NCBI GenBank assembly: GCA_031269465.1
Contig: JAISZB010000311.1
Coordinates: 1 to 38,172 of the forward strand
Origin: Clostridiales bacterium
GTDB lineage: Bacteria > Bacillota > Clostridia > Lachnospirales > WQUN01
Length of the DNA: 38,172 bases
Direction of reading: 5' to 3'
Every line of letters starts with the position of its first letter. Position 1 is the stretch's first letter. Positions 8,477-17,252 of the stretch are shown here, in pieces. A program made the position numbers and the translations under genes. The notes below the pieces were generated by a model. The model did not search any database. It saw nothing but the letters and a program-made list of their open reading frames with translations, and was not told the DNA's origin.

Positions 8477-9985
8477 CTACAAAGAGCCGTCCCAAGTGGA
8501 GACGTGTTCCTGAGACATCTCCTGCTCGTCGAACCAATGTGCGGTCACAGTTTTGGACTCTGTAAAGAATCTGACGGCATCTTTTCCATGGCAGTGCAAG
8601 TCTCCGAAGAAAGACTGCTTGTGCCCTGAAAAGGGAAAGACGCCCACTGGCACTGGTATCCCGACATTAATCCCTACCATTCCTCCATCTGTGCGCTTTA
8701 CGAACTCTCTGGCCAATCGTCCGCTTTGAGTATAGATGACAGAGCCGTTGGCGTACGGGTTGGCATTCATAATCTCAATGCCTTCGTCAAAGGTTTTTAC
8801 TCTCTTAATGCACAGAACCGGACCGAATATCTCGCGTTGCCCTATTGACATGCCGGGAGTCACTTTGTCGAAAATGGTATGTCCTATAAAAAATCCCTTG
8901 TCGAAGCCTGAGGCTGCGATTCTGCCGTCTAGGACAAGATCGGCGCCCTCGTCAACGCCCCTTGAAATCCATTCCAGAATGCTCTCAAGATGCTCTCTGG
9001 TAATGACAGGGCCGAGATTTGTCTTCTTGTCATAAGCCGGGCCTATCCTCTGCATGGAGCACAGGCGCTTAAGCTCCTGGACGAGCCTGTCTGCAATTGC
9101 CTCCTGAGCGACTACCGCGGAGAGCGCCATGCATCTTTCGCCGGCGCAGCCGAATGCGGCGTTTACTATGCCTGCCGCCGTCCGGGTCAACGCGGCGTCA
9201 TTCATGACAAGGGCATGGTTTTTGGCTTCGCAGAGGCACTGAACCCTTTTTCCTGAAGCGGCGGCTGTTTTATAGACGCGCTTTCCCGTTTCCGTTGATC
9301 CTACTAGAGTGACTCCCTTGATGTCCGGATGAGTTAGGAGCGTTTCAGCCACATCTCTGGAGCAGGTGACTATATTCAAGACGCCATCCGGAAATCCCGC
9401 TTCTCTGTAGAGTTCCGCGAACTTGAGGCAGGTCATCGGAGTATAGCTTGAAGCCTTGAGCACAAATGTGTTGCCGCAAGCTATGGCTAGCGGACTCATC
9501 CATCCCATGGGGATCATGGCGGGAAAGTTCCAGGGGGCGATGCCCGCAAATACTCCCAGAGGCTCGCGGAACAAAGTTGTATCGTACCCGCTTGACGCGT
9601 CCATCAGAGATTCTCCGATGAGCATGTTGGGGATGCCGCAGGCAATTTCTGTCATTTCACGGGCTTTTTGGACGTCTCCCTCAGCCTCGTTCCATGCCTT
9701 GCCGTTTTCTTTCGCGACAAGCATAGTCAGTTCATCCATGTTCTTGCTGATTAGCTCGCGGAGCCTGAAAAACAGCTGGGCTCTTTTTTGGGCCGGCACA
9801 TCCCGCCAAGCGGGGTAGGCCTTCTTTGCGGCGCCGATCGCCGCCTCCAGCTCATCATTGCCGCAACGAGGCGATTGAGCTATGGCTTCTCCTGTTGATG
9901 GGTTCCAAACATTTATGAAATCCTCTGAGGTAGAGGAAACGAATTCGCCGTTTATGAACAGCTTGAGCTTTTCTGGCTCTGGCAT
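8477..9985 (-). CDS. CoA-acylating aldehyde dehydrogenase, methylmalonate-semialdehyde dehydrogenase-like
   Basis: This 502 aa protein has the full ALDH fold: APWNFP at about residue 150, the NAD-site GSTETGK at 229-235, and catalytic Cys285 in AGERCMALS. The AKNH segment (254-257), the GERCMA motif and the C-terminal SFFGDLHCHGKDAVRFF...KTVT block are those of methylmalonate/malonate-semialdehyde dehydrogenases (MmsA/IolA), which transfer the acyl group to CoA and may decarboxylate. At the position of the general-base Glu of hydrolytic ALDHs the sequence reads Cys (QCLCEAKNH), in keeping with thiolysis by CoA. The ribosome site is AGGAG. In this operon it probably oxidises the aldehyde made by the glycyl radical enzyme. 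Family confidence is high; the exact aldehyde is inference. Confidence 0.9.
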   Translation of the reverse strand: MPEPEKLKLFINGEFVSSTSEDFINVWNPSTGEAIAQSPRCGNDELEAAIGAAKKAYPAWRDVPAQKRAQLFFRLRELISKNMDELTMLVAKENGKAWNEAEGDVQKAREMTEIACGIPNMLIGESLMDASSGYDTTLFREPLGVFAGIAPWNFPAMIPMGWMSPLAIACGNTFVLKASSYTPMTCLKFAELYREAGFPDGVLNIVTCSRDVAETLLTHPDIKGVTLVGSTETGKRVYKTAAASGKRVQCLCEAKNHALVMNDAALTRTAAGIVNAAFGCAGERCMALSAVVAQEAIADRLVQELKRLCSMQRIGPAYDKKTNLGPVITREHLESILEWISRGVDEGADLVLDGRIAASGFDKGFFIGHTIFDKVTPGMSIGQREIFGPVLCIKRVKTFDEGIEIMNANPYANGSVIYTQSGRLAREFVKRTDGGMVGINVGIPVPVGVFPFSGHKQSFFGDLHCHGKDAVRFFTESKTVTAHWFDEQEMSQEHVSTWDGSL

Positions 9986-10051
9986 CGATATGGCTCCTGT
10001 CTTTTTAGCGTTCTAAGGAATGCGCGCTTATGCCGATTTTCAACAAATGTT

Positions 10052-10156
10052 CCTTTTTTGGAGCTTGACTGTCCATTGAGTGGTGCGAAATGCGGATATC
10101 GATCGGCATTTCGCACTCGCTGTATAATCAAGCTCCAGATAAAGCAGTTCTCTATG
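10052..10156. repeat. Palindromic repeat, copy C (opposite orientation)
   Basis: This copy reads in reverse relative to A, B and E: GGAGCTTGACTGTCC on the left pairs with TATAATCAAGCTCCA on the right, around the centre GAAATGCGGATATCGATCGG and TTTCGCACTCGC. Flanking TATGCCGATTTTCA (about 10029) and AAAACCAATATAGG (about 10158-10171) extend the inverted repeat outward, as in copy E. It lies in the 217 nt gap between the DhaL stop (10203) and the aldehyde dehydrogenase start (9985). Confidence 0.8.
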
Positions 10157-10202
10157 AAAACCAATATAGGATGGGGCGCGCATTGCCATTAAATAAGTAA
10201 AT

Positions 10203-10838
10203 TCAAATGGCTTCTCTCGAAGACTTTGACAATGCCTCAAAGATGATCTTCCCTGCAGTTGCTCCTCCGTCTTGCCTTCCTATTGAGTTTGAGGCGTAGT
10301 AGGCTGCTCTGCCGTGAATGGAAACCATAGACTTCGTTTTTTCGCACCCTTCAGAAGCAGCCTTGGCTGCCGCCTTCAGCAATTCGGAGTCGCTGAGGCC
10401 GAGAAGGGCAGCCTCCCTGAGAGCGTTTTGAGCTGGAATCAGCGCATCCAGAATAGTCTTCTCCCCGGGTTTTGACTTTGATCTTTTCATTATGGCCTGC
10501 AAGCCCAGATCGAATGCATCAGCCGCTTCAATAGCGGAGCACTCGGTTTTTCCCTTCAATGCTTTGCCCGAAGCGAATATTCCCATCGAAAGAATGGTTC
10601 CCAGAGTTGAAGGCGACGTTTCGTTAAGGACGGCGGAGCACTTCATCAAGAGCTTTCCGACATCTTCCTCTTCGAAGCTTGCCAGAGTCTCGGCTGCCGC
10701 AGAAAAACCCTGCTTCATGCTGATGCCTAGATCTCCGTCGCCCGCCTCTGAATCCAGTTTCGTGAGCAGATCAATATTTAGAGCCATGGCCTTAGAGATA
10801 GCTGAAATGGAGTTTTTCACGGAAGTCGCATCAATCAT
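10203..10838 (-). CDS. DhaL-like kinase subunit (dihydroxyacetone-kinase L family)
   Basis: This 211 aa protein is the ATP/Mg-binding subunit of a dihydroxyacetone-kinase-type enzyme. Three metal-ligand aspartates are in place (Asp29, Asp34, Asp36 in LDSEAGDGDLG), and GEKTILDALIP and the IGRQDGGA tail match the family. The canonical GDxDHG motif reads GDGDLG here, a change shared with the second DhaL-like protein at 18870-19520. The ATG overlaps the TGA of the DhaK-like gene by 4 nt (ATGA) and uses AAGGAGG inside that gene's end, so the two subunits are translationally coupled. The phosphate donor is probably ATP or a PTS protein; no DhaM subunit is visible nearby. Confidence 0.88.
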   Translation of the reverse strand: MIDATSVKNSISAISKAMALNIDLLTKLDSEAGDGDLGISMKQGFSAAAETLASFEEEDVGKLLMKCSAVLNETSPSTLGTILSMGIFASGKALKGKTECSAIEAADAFDLGLQAIMKRSKSKPGEKTILDALIPAQNALREAALLGLSDSELLKAAAKAASEGCEKTKSMVSIHGRAAYYASNSIGRQDGGATAGKIIFEALSKSSREAI

Positions 10839-11845
10839 CGAGAGGCCTCCTTCACATAAAACGGAGTGCTGGCTGGGTGCTTGTAGAGCCTTAAAAGCTC
10901 CTCATCGTTGAGCTTGAGCAAAGACAGCGACACCCCCGCCATTTCCATGGAGGTGGCGAACTCGCCTATCTCGGGATCTATTATCTCAACGCCCTTTTCG
11001 ATTAGGATCTTCGCGGCTTTGCGATAGACTATGTAAAGCTCTTCTCTGGGAGTCGCTCCGAGGCCGTTTACCAGAATGGAAGCCCTGTCCCCCTTATCCA
11101 AATGAATTTCAGCAGTCAGCTTCTCCAGCATCATTTCTGCTATTTCGTCCGCTTTCATCATGCGCCTTGTTTCTATTCCAGGCTCGCCATGTATCCCCAT
11201 TCCCACCTCAAGCTCATCCGCCCCGATGCTGAAAGTGGGAAAGCCCACTTGAGGAAGGATGCACGGCGAAACTGCGACTCCTATGCTCCTGATATTATCA
11301 AGCGCCCTGCGGGTAACTTCTGAGACCTCGGAAAGACTCATCATCAAGTCCGCAGCAGCCCCTGCAATTTTATAGGCGAAGAACAATCCCGCCACGCCGC
11401 GCCTTCCGTCGGCATTTTCAGGAGGAGCTGACGCAATGTCGTCAGAAACCACAATATGCTCGACTTTTATATCTTCCATGTCGGCCAATTCAGAAGCCAT
11501 TTCGAAATTCATCCTGTCTCCGCCGTAATTTCCGTAGAGGCAAATGACTCCCGCGCCTTGATCAGCGGCTTTGATGCATTTAAGCATGACTTGGGCGGAA
11601 GGGGAGGCGAACACATTCCCAACCGCGCAGGCATCCAGCATGCCTTTGCCGACATATCCCAAAAACGTTGGCAAGTGCCCGCTTCCGCCTCCCGTGATGA
11701 CACCCGCTTTTCCTTTGGTTGCGCAGGTTCTTGCCATTGCCCTTAGATTTCCGTCGACTGCCTTAAGCTTGTCGGGATGCGCCAAAAGAATCCCTTCCAG
11801 CGTTTCGTCAACGAATGCATCCGGGTGGTTTATAATTTTCTTCAT
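10835..11845 (-). CDS. DhaK-like kinase subunit (keto-triose/tetrose kinase family)
   Basis: This 336 aa substrate-binding subunit of the DhaK family phosphorylates short ketoses. His219 in GMGIHGEPG aligns with the histidine that forms a covalent hemiaminal with the substrate carbonyl, and His57 aligns with the second active-site histidine. The motif normally read GGGSGHEP is GGGSGHLP here. This points to a subfamily other than classical dihydroxyacetone kinase; erythrulose-type kinases of the same fold are one known alternative. I prefer the ATG at 11845 over 11851 because GAGGAT then sits 8 nt upstream instead of 2. It is coupled to the DhaL-like gene by a 4 nt overlap. A paralogous pair lies on the other strand at 17837-19520. 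Confidence 0.88.
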   Translation of the reverse strand: MKKIINHPDAFVDETLEGILLAHPDKLKAVDGNLRAMARTCATKGKAGVITGGGSGHLPTFLGYVGKGMLDACAVGNVFASPSAQVMLKCIKAADQGAGVICLYGNYGGDRMNFEMASELADMEDIKVEHIVVSDDIASAPPENADGRRGVAGLFFAYKIAGAAADLMMSLSEVSEVTRRALDNIRSIGVAVSPCILPQVGFPTFSIGADELEVGMGIHGEPGIETRRMMKADEIAEMMLEKLTAEIHLDKGDRASILVNGLGATPREELYIVYRKAAKILIEKGVEIIDPEIGEFATSMEMAGVSLSLLKLNDEELLRLYKHPASTPFYVKEASR

Positions 11846-11866
11846 AATCATCTATCCTCGCATTAG

Positions 11867-11930
11867 GCTCCTGATTGACTGCTGGGCAGAAAAAGGGCTT
11901 TTACACTACGCACGATTTATTAATCAAGAG
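11867..11930. repeat. Degenerate palindromic repeat
   Basis: CTCCTGATTGA near the left end pairs imperfectly with TTAATCAAGAG near the right end, the same CTTGATTA/TAATCAAG arms as copies A-E. It fills the 88 nt gap between the aldo/keto reductase stop and the DhaK-like start. It is weak on its own but fits the pattern of one element per larger gap. Confidence 0.4.
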
Positions 11931-11933
11931 AAA

Positions 11934-12884
11934 TCAGTTCATGCCAACCTCAGTTAAAACTTCAGAACTCACCTTGGACAGGATCTCTATCTCATCTATA
12001 GAGAGTTCTAAAGATATGGCGTCCAAATTTTCAAGGAAATGCCTCTCATTTTGGGTGCCTACGATTGCCGAAGAGACTCCCCCCTGCCTCAACAGCCAGG
12101 CTATCGCGACTTGAGAGATCGTTGCGGACTTTTCTGAAGCCATTTTTCTCATCAGCTCCAGCAAAGGCAGCTCGCGTTCAAGATTATCAGGCCTAAACAG
12201 AGGCTTTCTGTTTCTGAAATCCACTGGATCAAGCTTTGCCCCGTAAAAATGAAAGGCTCCGGATAAAATGCCCTTTGCAATTGAGTTGTAGCTAAGGATG
12301 CTGATTGAGTTCTTTTTGCAAAATGGCAGAAGATCGCCCTCTATATTTCTTGAGAGCAGGTTGTATTCTGGCTGCAGCGCTGAAATCTCACCGTATAAAA
12401 GCGCTTCTTCAAGCTGCTTGAGAGAAAAGTTTGAAACTCCGATGGCTCTTATCAACCCTTCGCTTTTCAGCTTGTTCATCCTGCCCATAGTTTCTGAAAT
12501 AGGAACCGAATCATTAGGCATATGAATATAATACAAATCTACGTAAGAAACGCCCAATCGCTTGAGGCTTCCCTCTATCGAGCGGGAAATGCCGTCTGGA
12601 TTCAAATGGCCGGGCGATACTTTGGTCGCCAAAAGGTACTTTTCTCTTCGAACTGCTTTGAGCGCCCTTCCTGTTATCATTTCAGACAAGCCCTGGCCGT
12701 AGCTTTCCGCAGTATCAAAAAGCGTCACGCCTTTATCCAGCGCTTGAAGGATCAGCTTCTGATTCAGCTCTTCCGACTGCACAGCCCAAACTGTGGAGGG
12801 ATCAGGCCCTCCGCCAAGCTCCATGCATCCATGCGTTATCCTGGATATTTCTATTTCCGTCTTTCCTAATTTTGCGTATTCCAT
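11934..12884 (-). CDS. Aldo/keto reductase
   Basis: This 316 aa NAD(P)H-dependent (beta/alpha)8-barrel oxidoreductase has the catalytic tetrad Asp57 and Tyr62 (LFDTAESYG), Lys88 (ATKVS) and His121 (YYIHMPN). IGVSNFS at about residue 157 is a second family signature. Family members interconvert aldehydes/ketones and alcohols of sugars and polyols. The start has AAAGGAG 6 nt upstream. It sits between the first transporter set and the kinase pair, so a role in preparing the ketose that the kinase phosphorylates is plausible but not shown by the sequence. Confidence 0.92.
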   Translation of the reverse strand: MEYAKLGKTEIEISRITHGCMELGGGPDPSTVWAVQSEELNQKLILQALDKGVTLFDTAESYGQGLSEMITGRALKAVRREKYLLATKVSPGHLNPDGISRSIEGSLKRLGVSYVDLYYIHMPNDSVPISETMGRMNKLKSEGLIRAIGVSNFSLKQLEEALLYGEISALQPEYNLLSRNIEGDLLPFCKKNSISILSYNSIAKGILSGAFHFYGAKLDPVDFRNRKPLFRPDNLERELPLLELMRKMASEKSATISQVAIAWLLRQGGVSSAIVGTQNERHFLENLDAISLELSIDEIEILSKVSSEVLTEVGMN

Positions 12885-12913
12885 TTGCAGCTCCTTTTAT
12901 AATAGCGCTGTCG

Positions 12914-12952
12914 GAGCCTGATTATGCATGAAGCAACTGGATAATCAGGCTC
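12914..12952. repeat. Palindromic repeat, minimal copy D
   Basis: Perfect 12-base arms, GAGCCTGATTAT (12914-12925) and ATAATCAGGCTC (12941-12952), surround a 15 nt loop. Relative to copy A, one base in each arm has changed in a paired way (CTTG to CCTG, CAAG to CAGG). It lies in the 78 nt gap between the YtcP2 stop and the aldo/keto reductase start and lacks the inner hairpin. Confidence 0.8.
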
Positions 12953-12962
12953 GCTTTGCGCA

Positions 12963-13835
12963 TCAGCCCTTTACGGCGCCTACCAGCACGCCTTTGACGA
13001 AGTACTTTTGAAGGAAAGGATATAATATTATTACAGGAAGCATTGATAAGACAATAGTTGCCATTTTGATAGTCTCCTGCGGCACAGATTTCTGATCTCC
13101 GCCAACTCCGGCCCCTCCTGCATATCCAATCGCGCCTGAGTCCACCACCATGCTTTTGACTAGAAGCGGAAGGGTCCACTTGCTTGATTTAGTTATGTAA
13201 ATCATCGTATTGAAATATGAATTCCAATGAGCCACAGCGAAAAATAGCGTGAATGTCGCTATTACAGCGCCTGATAGAGGCAGCACGACTCGGGCGAAAA
13301 CCTGCAGATCATTGCAGCCGTCGATCCTAGCGGCTTCTTCCAGCTCCCTTGGAAGCTCAAGCATGAAATTGCGCACTACAACCAGGCTCCATGCATTGGT
13401 TAAAACTGGCAGGATTATGGAGGAGTAGCTGTTTATCATGTGAAGATCTTTAATCAATATGTAATTTGGAACAATGCCTGCGCTGAAAACTAGAGTGAAA
13501 GTAATAAGAGCCATAATCAAGCGGTTTCCCGGCATTTCTTTGCGCGACAATCCGTAGGCTGCGGTGAAAGTGACGATCAGATTTAGGATGGTTCCCGCGA
13601 CAGTTACAAAAACCGAGCTTTTCATGGCGTTTATAAATGAGTCGGTGCCTATTATCCAAGTGTATGCCCTGATGGAGAACTTTTCCGGGAAAACTGTGAA
13701 TTTAAGGGGAATGTATACATCCGGATCTGTGAAGGATATTGAGAATACATACAGGAACGGGAATATGCACAAAAAGCCGAATATGAAAATGACCAAATAG
13801 TTGATTGCATCCCCGATAGAGAATTTGCCCTCCAT
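12963..13835 (-). CDS. YtcP-type ABC carbohydrate transporter permease (second set)
   Basis: This 290 aa membrane permease is paralogous to the one at 2095-2982: EAA loop LEEAARIDGCNDLQVFARVV at about residues 180-199, six predicted hydrophobic segments and the tail GVLVGAVKG. I start it at the ATG at 13835, one base after the LplB2 stop and with GAGGGGG about 9 nt upstream. A longer frame from a TTG at 13859 lies inside LplB2 and has no better ribosome site. Confidence 0.92.
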   Translation of the reverse strand: MEGKFSIGDAINYLVIFIFGFLCIFPFLYVFSISFTDPDVYIPLKFTVFPEKFSIRAYTWIIGTDSFINAMKSSVFVTVAGTILNLIVTFTAAYGLSRKEMPGNRLIMALITFTLVFSAGIVPNYILIKDLHMINSYSSIILPVLTNAWSLVVVRNFMLELPRELEEAARIDGCNDLQVFARVVLPLSGAVIATFTLFFAVAHWNSYFNTMIYITKSSKWTLPLLVKSMVVDSGAIGYAGGAGVGGDQKSVPQETIKMATIVLSMLPVIILYPFLQKYFVKGVLVGAVKG

Positions 13836-13836
13836 C

Positions 13837-14784
13837 TCAGTATACCCCCTCGCTGCCAAGCCTTCTGACGATTGTGTTTGAGGCCATCAAAAAAGCCAAT
13901 CCGATCAGGCTCTTGAATAAGCCTACGGCAACCCCCACGCTGAATTGGCCTTGCACTATGCCTTGGTTGTAGGCGTATGTATCGAATATTTCAGCAACTT
14001 CCCTGACCAGGGGATTCTGCATGAGAAGAATCTGCTCGAAGCCGACATCGAATATCTGCCCAAGCCTGAGTATGAGCAGGACTACTATTGTAGGCATTAT
14101 GCAAGGCAGCGTAATGCTTATGATCCTTCGCATCCTTGACGCTCCGTCCACAACCGCGGCTTCATAAAGCTGAGTGTCTATTCCCGCTATCGCCGCCATG
14201 AAGATGATAGTGCCCCAGCCGGCTTCCTTCCATATGGATTGAATCAGTATCATAGCCCAAAATGAATCAGGGTTTACGAGGAATGTCACCTGCTCTCCGC
14301 CAAGGAAGACTATCATTTTATTGACGAATCCAATGTCCACCGATAGAGTGAAAAATGTCAAGCTGGCAGTTACAACCCAGGAAATGAAATGAGGGAAGTA
14401 TATAACTGTCTGAGCTATTCGCTTGAATGCCATATGGCGAACTTCATTGAGCATTATAGCAAGGGCTATTGGTATCGGGAAGAAAAACGCAAGCCTCATT
14501 AGCGCCAGAGCCAAAGTATTTCTGAGCATTGTCGCAAAGAACGGATCAGAGAACATTCGAGTGAACTGCGACACTCCAACCCAGTTGTTATTCCAGAATG
14601 ATTTGAATGGGGTGTAGTCTTGAAACGCCATTAAAAGCCCCCACATGGGGACATACCGGAACAAGGCGAAGTAAAAGAGCGCCGGCAGTGACAGCAAGTA
14701 AAAAAACTTGTACTTCCTCATTTCTCTCCAAACCTTCAGCCAGTACCTGCCAATAGGTTTATAAGCCTTTGCGGCGGTTGGCAT
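13837..14784 (-). CDS. LplB-type ABC carbohydrate transporter permease (second set)
   Basis: This 315 aa permease is paralogous to LplB1 at 2982-3896, with the shared FRYVPMWGLLMAFQDYTPFK signature and the EAA loop YEAAVVDGASRMRRIISITL. The start ATG has AAGGGGTG upstream and follows the SBP2 stop by 39 nt. With SBP2 and YtcP2 it makes a complete Lpl-type importer apart from the ATPase subunit. Confidence 0.93.
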   Translation of the reverse strand: MPTAAKAYKPIGRYWLKVWREMRKYKFFYLLSLPALFYFALFRYVPMWGLLMAFQDYTPFKSFWNNNWVGVSQFTRMFSDPFFATMLRNTLALALMRLAFFFPIPIALAIMLNEVRHMAFKRIAQTVIYFPHFISWVVTASLTFFTLSVDIGFVNKMIVFLGGEQVTFLVNPDSFWAMILIQSIWKEAGWGTIIFMAAIAGIDTQLYEAAVVDGASRMRRIISITLPCIMPTIVVLLILRLGQIFDVGFEQILLMQNPLVREVAEIFDTYAYNQGIVQGQFSVGVAVGLFKSLIGLAFLMASNTIVRRLGSEGVY

Positions 14785-14823
14785 GCCAGCACCCCTTTTC
14801 TTCTTGCCTTAAGTAAAAAAGCC

Positions 14824-16395
14824 TCAACCGAATATAGCCTTCCAGGATGCGGAAAATTCCGCCCATGCAGGCTGCAGATCCGGATTTGAGCGAAGTCCTT
14901 CCACATATGAGCGGAAATCTTCGACTGTCATGTCGTTGGAGATGGCCTTTGCCACGTTGGCGAGATACTCGCTTTGATATTTTGGCCAATTGGTGTTCCA
15001 GACTTCCGATACGACAGTGCCGTTTCCGAAGAAGTCTGTTTTCCCAATCTCTTCATAATCTTCAACCATTTTGCGCTTCTCTTCGTTGTAGGCTTTGTCG
15101 CCGCCTGCGCTGTCAACTTTGCCGTATTTCATGTAGGCAAGAGGTCCTACGCATTTGCTGGAAGTATTTATTTGCTGGGTTCCAAGCTCGTTTAGAACCG
15201 GCATTCCATCCTTAAGCGTATGATGAACGCCCTCTATGCCGTAATAGGCCAAATTTGTGACTTCCATCGATGTCGCGTCTTCCAAGTATTTCAGTATGCG
15301 GATCATTTTTTCCTCAGGAACATTTTTGGATACATAATATCCGCCGGAAACGCCTGTATTTAGCTGAATGGCCTTCCCCTTGGGCCCGTCAAGCACCAAT
15401 GAAACCACCTTGGGCGCGGGATCAGGCTGCACTTTCGCGCTGGAAGTCTCCCATTCCCAGTGGTGCCAAATGCTCATTATATATGATGCGCCCCTGTTGG
15501 TGGAGTAGTAGTTCTGATTGTCTTCGATCTTTGTGGATGCAAACTGCGGGGAGATGGCGCCCCTCTTGTATAAATCCGCCAAATAGGCGACCGTGTCTAT
15601 GTATCCGTCGTTTAAATACATATGGTATATGCCTGCGCCATCCTCTGTATACTGGGGATCAAGGGCTCCGAACGCGACTCCCAGCGAACCCGGCACAGAT
15701 GTGTCTATAAGGAGGCCGATGGTGTCTTTCTGCCCGTTTCCGTCCGGATCGGAGTTGACTATGGCTTCAAGCGCATCGGCATATTCATCCAGAGTAGTTG
15801 GCAGCGGCAATCCCAGCTTGTCAAGCCAATCCTTTCGGATGTTTACGCCTAAGTCAATGCGCGTGCGGGAACGCGGAGCAGCATAAATGCGATTGTTTAC
15901 AGAAAGGTATGTATAGCAGTTTTCAGCCACATTGTCGCGCAAATTTGGATACTGGCTGAAATCTCCGAAGTAATCGGTCAAATCCCAATACGCCCCGTTT
16001 TTAATGGCATTTAGAAGGGTAGGGGTTCTGACATCGGGAATTCCGGACACTTCTGGCAGATCTCCGGATGCTATCCTCAGATGGTTCACATCATGGAAAG
16101 AGCCCGCATCCACCCATTCCACGCTAAGCTTGCTGTGCGTCAGCCTTTGGTACTCTGTCCAGTACTCATTGGCCATGTTGGGGGGATCGGAGAAAAGCGG
16201 AGCTAAGACTTGAATCTCAACGATGTCGTCGTTGCTTGCCGCCTCCGGGGTTGACGCCTGTGAAGTTGACGCCTGCGCGCCCAATGCTTCGGATGGCGCA
16301 TCCGAAGTTGTTGCCGGGCTTGTATTCGCGCCAGGGGAGCATCCGGAAAAGGCGCAAATGCATGCTGCCATTAGAAATGCCAAAACTTTCTTCAT
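14824..16395 (-). CDS. LplA-type extracellular solute-binding lipoprotein (SBP2)
   Basis: This 523 aa substrate receptor has a lipoprotein signal peptide (MKKVLAFLMAACICAFSGC, lipid-modified Cys19), a Ser/Thr/Ala-rich spacer to about residue 55, and a calcium-loop-like DPDGNGQKD at 216-224. It is clearly homologous to SBP1 but diverged. It is the first gene of the leftward operon, with an excellent GAGGAGG ribosome site and an inverted repeat in the leader about 25-60 nt upstream. A Lpl transporter at each end of one operon suggests two forms of a substrate, or two related ligands feeding one pathway. Confidence 0.94.
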   Translation of the reverse strand: MKKVLAFLMAACICAFSGCSPGANTSPATTSDAPSEALGAQASTSQASTPEAASNDDIVEIQVLAPLFSDPPNMANEYWTEYQRLTHSKLSVEWVDAGSFHDVNHLRIASGDLPEVSGIPDVRTPTLLNAIKNGAYWDLTDYFGDFSQYPNLRDNVAENCYTYLSVNNRIYAAPRSRTRIDLGVNIRKDWLDKLGLPLPTTLDEYADALEAIVNSDPDGNGQKDTIGLLIDTSVPGSLGVAFGALDPQYTEDGAGIYHMYLNDGYIDTVAYLADLYKRGAISPQFASTKIEDNQNYYSTNRGASYIMSIWHHWEWETSSAKVQPDPAPKVVSLVLDGPKGKAIQLNTGVSGGYYVSKNVPEEKMIRILKYLEDATSMEVTNLAYYGIEGVHHTLKDGMPVLNELGTQQINTSSKCVGPLAYMKYGKVDSAGGDKAYNEEKRKMVEDYEEIGKTDFFGNGTVVSEVWNTNWPKYQSEYLANVAKAISNDMTVEDFRSYVEGLRSNPDLQPAWAEFSASWKAIFG

Positions 16396-16419
16396 ATTGT
16401 TTCCTCCTCAAAATAAAAT

Positions 16420-16455
16420 TCTGGTTTTGCCGCGGCAGGTTTGCCTAAAACCAGA
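16420..16455. promoter_or_regulatory. Inverted repeat in the SBP2 leader
   Basis: TCTGGTTTT at 16420-16428 pairs with AAAACCAGA at 16447-16455 around an 18 nt centre that is itself partly paired (TTGCC/GGCAGG). It lies 25-60 nt upstream of the SBP2 start codon. It could be an operator for a regulator such as the XRE protein encoded divergently, or an RNA hairpin in the 5' leader. There is no T-tract, so it is not a terminator. Confidence 0.45.
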
Positions 16456-17252
16456 TTAAAGCCATCAACCATCTTGCTTTTAAGCTAATAAAAGAATCAT
16501 TGCATAGAAATGAGCCGTCGACTCTAAACGCTGGAGAGAATTTCAAGCAAATGCCAATAGCGAAACCCTTCAAATGGAGCAAGAAAAATCAAACAACCTT
16601 TTTAAGGGCATAAATGAAAATATCAAAGTTATTGCACACAATATGGTTTACCAAGGCATTTCATTTATTGAAATTTGATAAATCAATTATAAGCTCTAAA
16701 AATAGCTTTGGCTAAAAATTTGAGTATTACGATATTAGAAGTGTGTTTTTTGGAGAAAATTAAGATATCTTTAAATCTAGGCATCTTAAGAAGAATGCTT
16801 GATCAATGCCATTGATTCCAAACCATTTATTTTCCATCATTTTTCCCTTGATTTCAGCCGGCAAACATATTTAAAATGTAGTTTGGCATTGTAAAGTCTT
16901 TAATCTAAGTGCACAATTCGATATTGAGCGATGCAATTCGTCGCGTTTTTTAAAAACTGTTTCATTATGAAATAGCTATTGGATTGAGCATTTCATCAAT
17001 GCTATAATTAGAAAGCTGTAAAAAATCAAGGCATCTTGTTTTCGCGCGGAAAGCCTCGTTAAGTGATCTGGCTGCGGCGGCGCTATACCGATATGCAGGC
17101 GAATGAACCCGCTTGGAGCTTGATGAGGTCAAGCTGAATGGGAAATTCATATGCAATTCTGTATAAATGCTTAAATTTGTTCAAGAAGCCGGAGCGCGCA
17201 TATTCGAGTTTGTTGTTCATTCATTCAGGGACAATTCCCATGCAGGAGGTCC
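16456..17252. other. AT-rich divergent intergenic region, no gene seen
   Basis: About 800 bp between the leftward operon and the XRE operon. I see no convincing coding sequence; the only longer frame (16965-17156, minus strand) has no ribosome site. It must contain the promoters for both directions. Weak candidates are a leftward TATAAT at about 16686-16691 and a rightward TTGGAT-N18-TATAAT with the -10 near 17002-17007. Neither is strong enough to assert. Confidence 0.4.
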
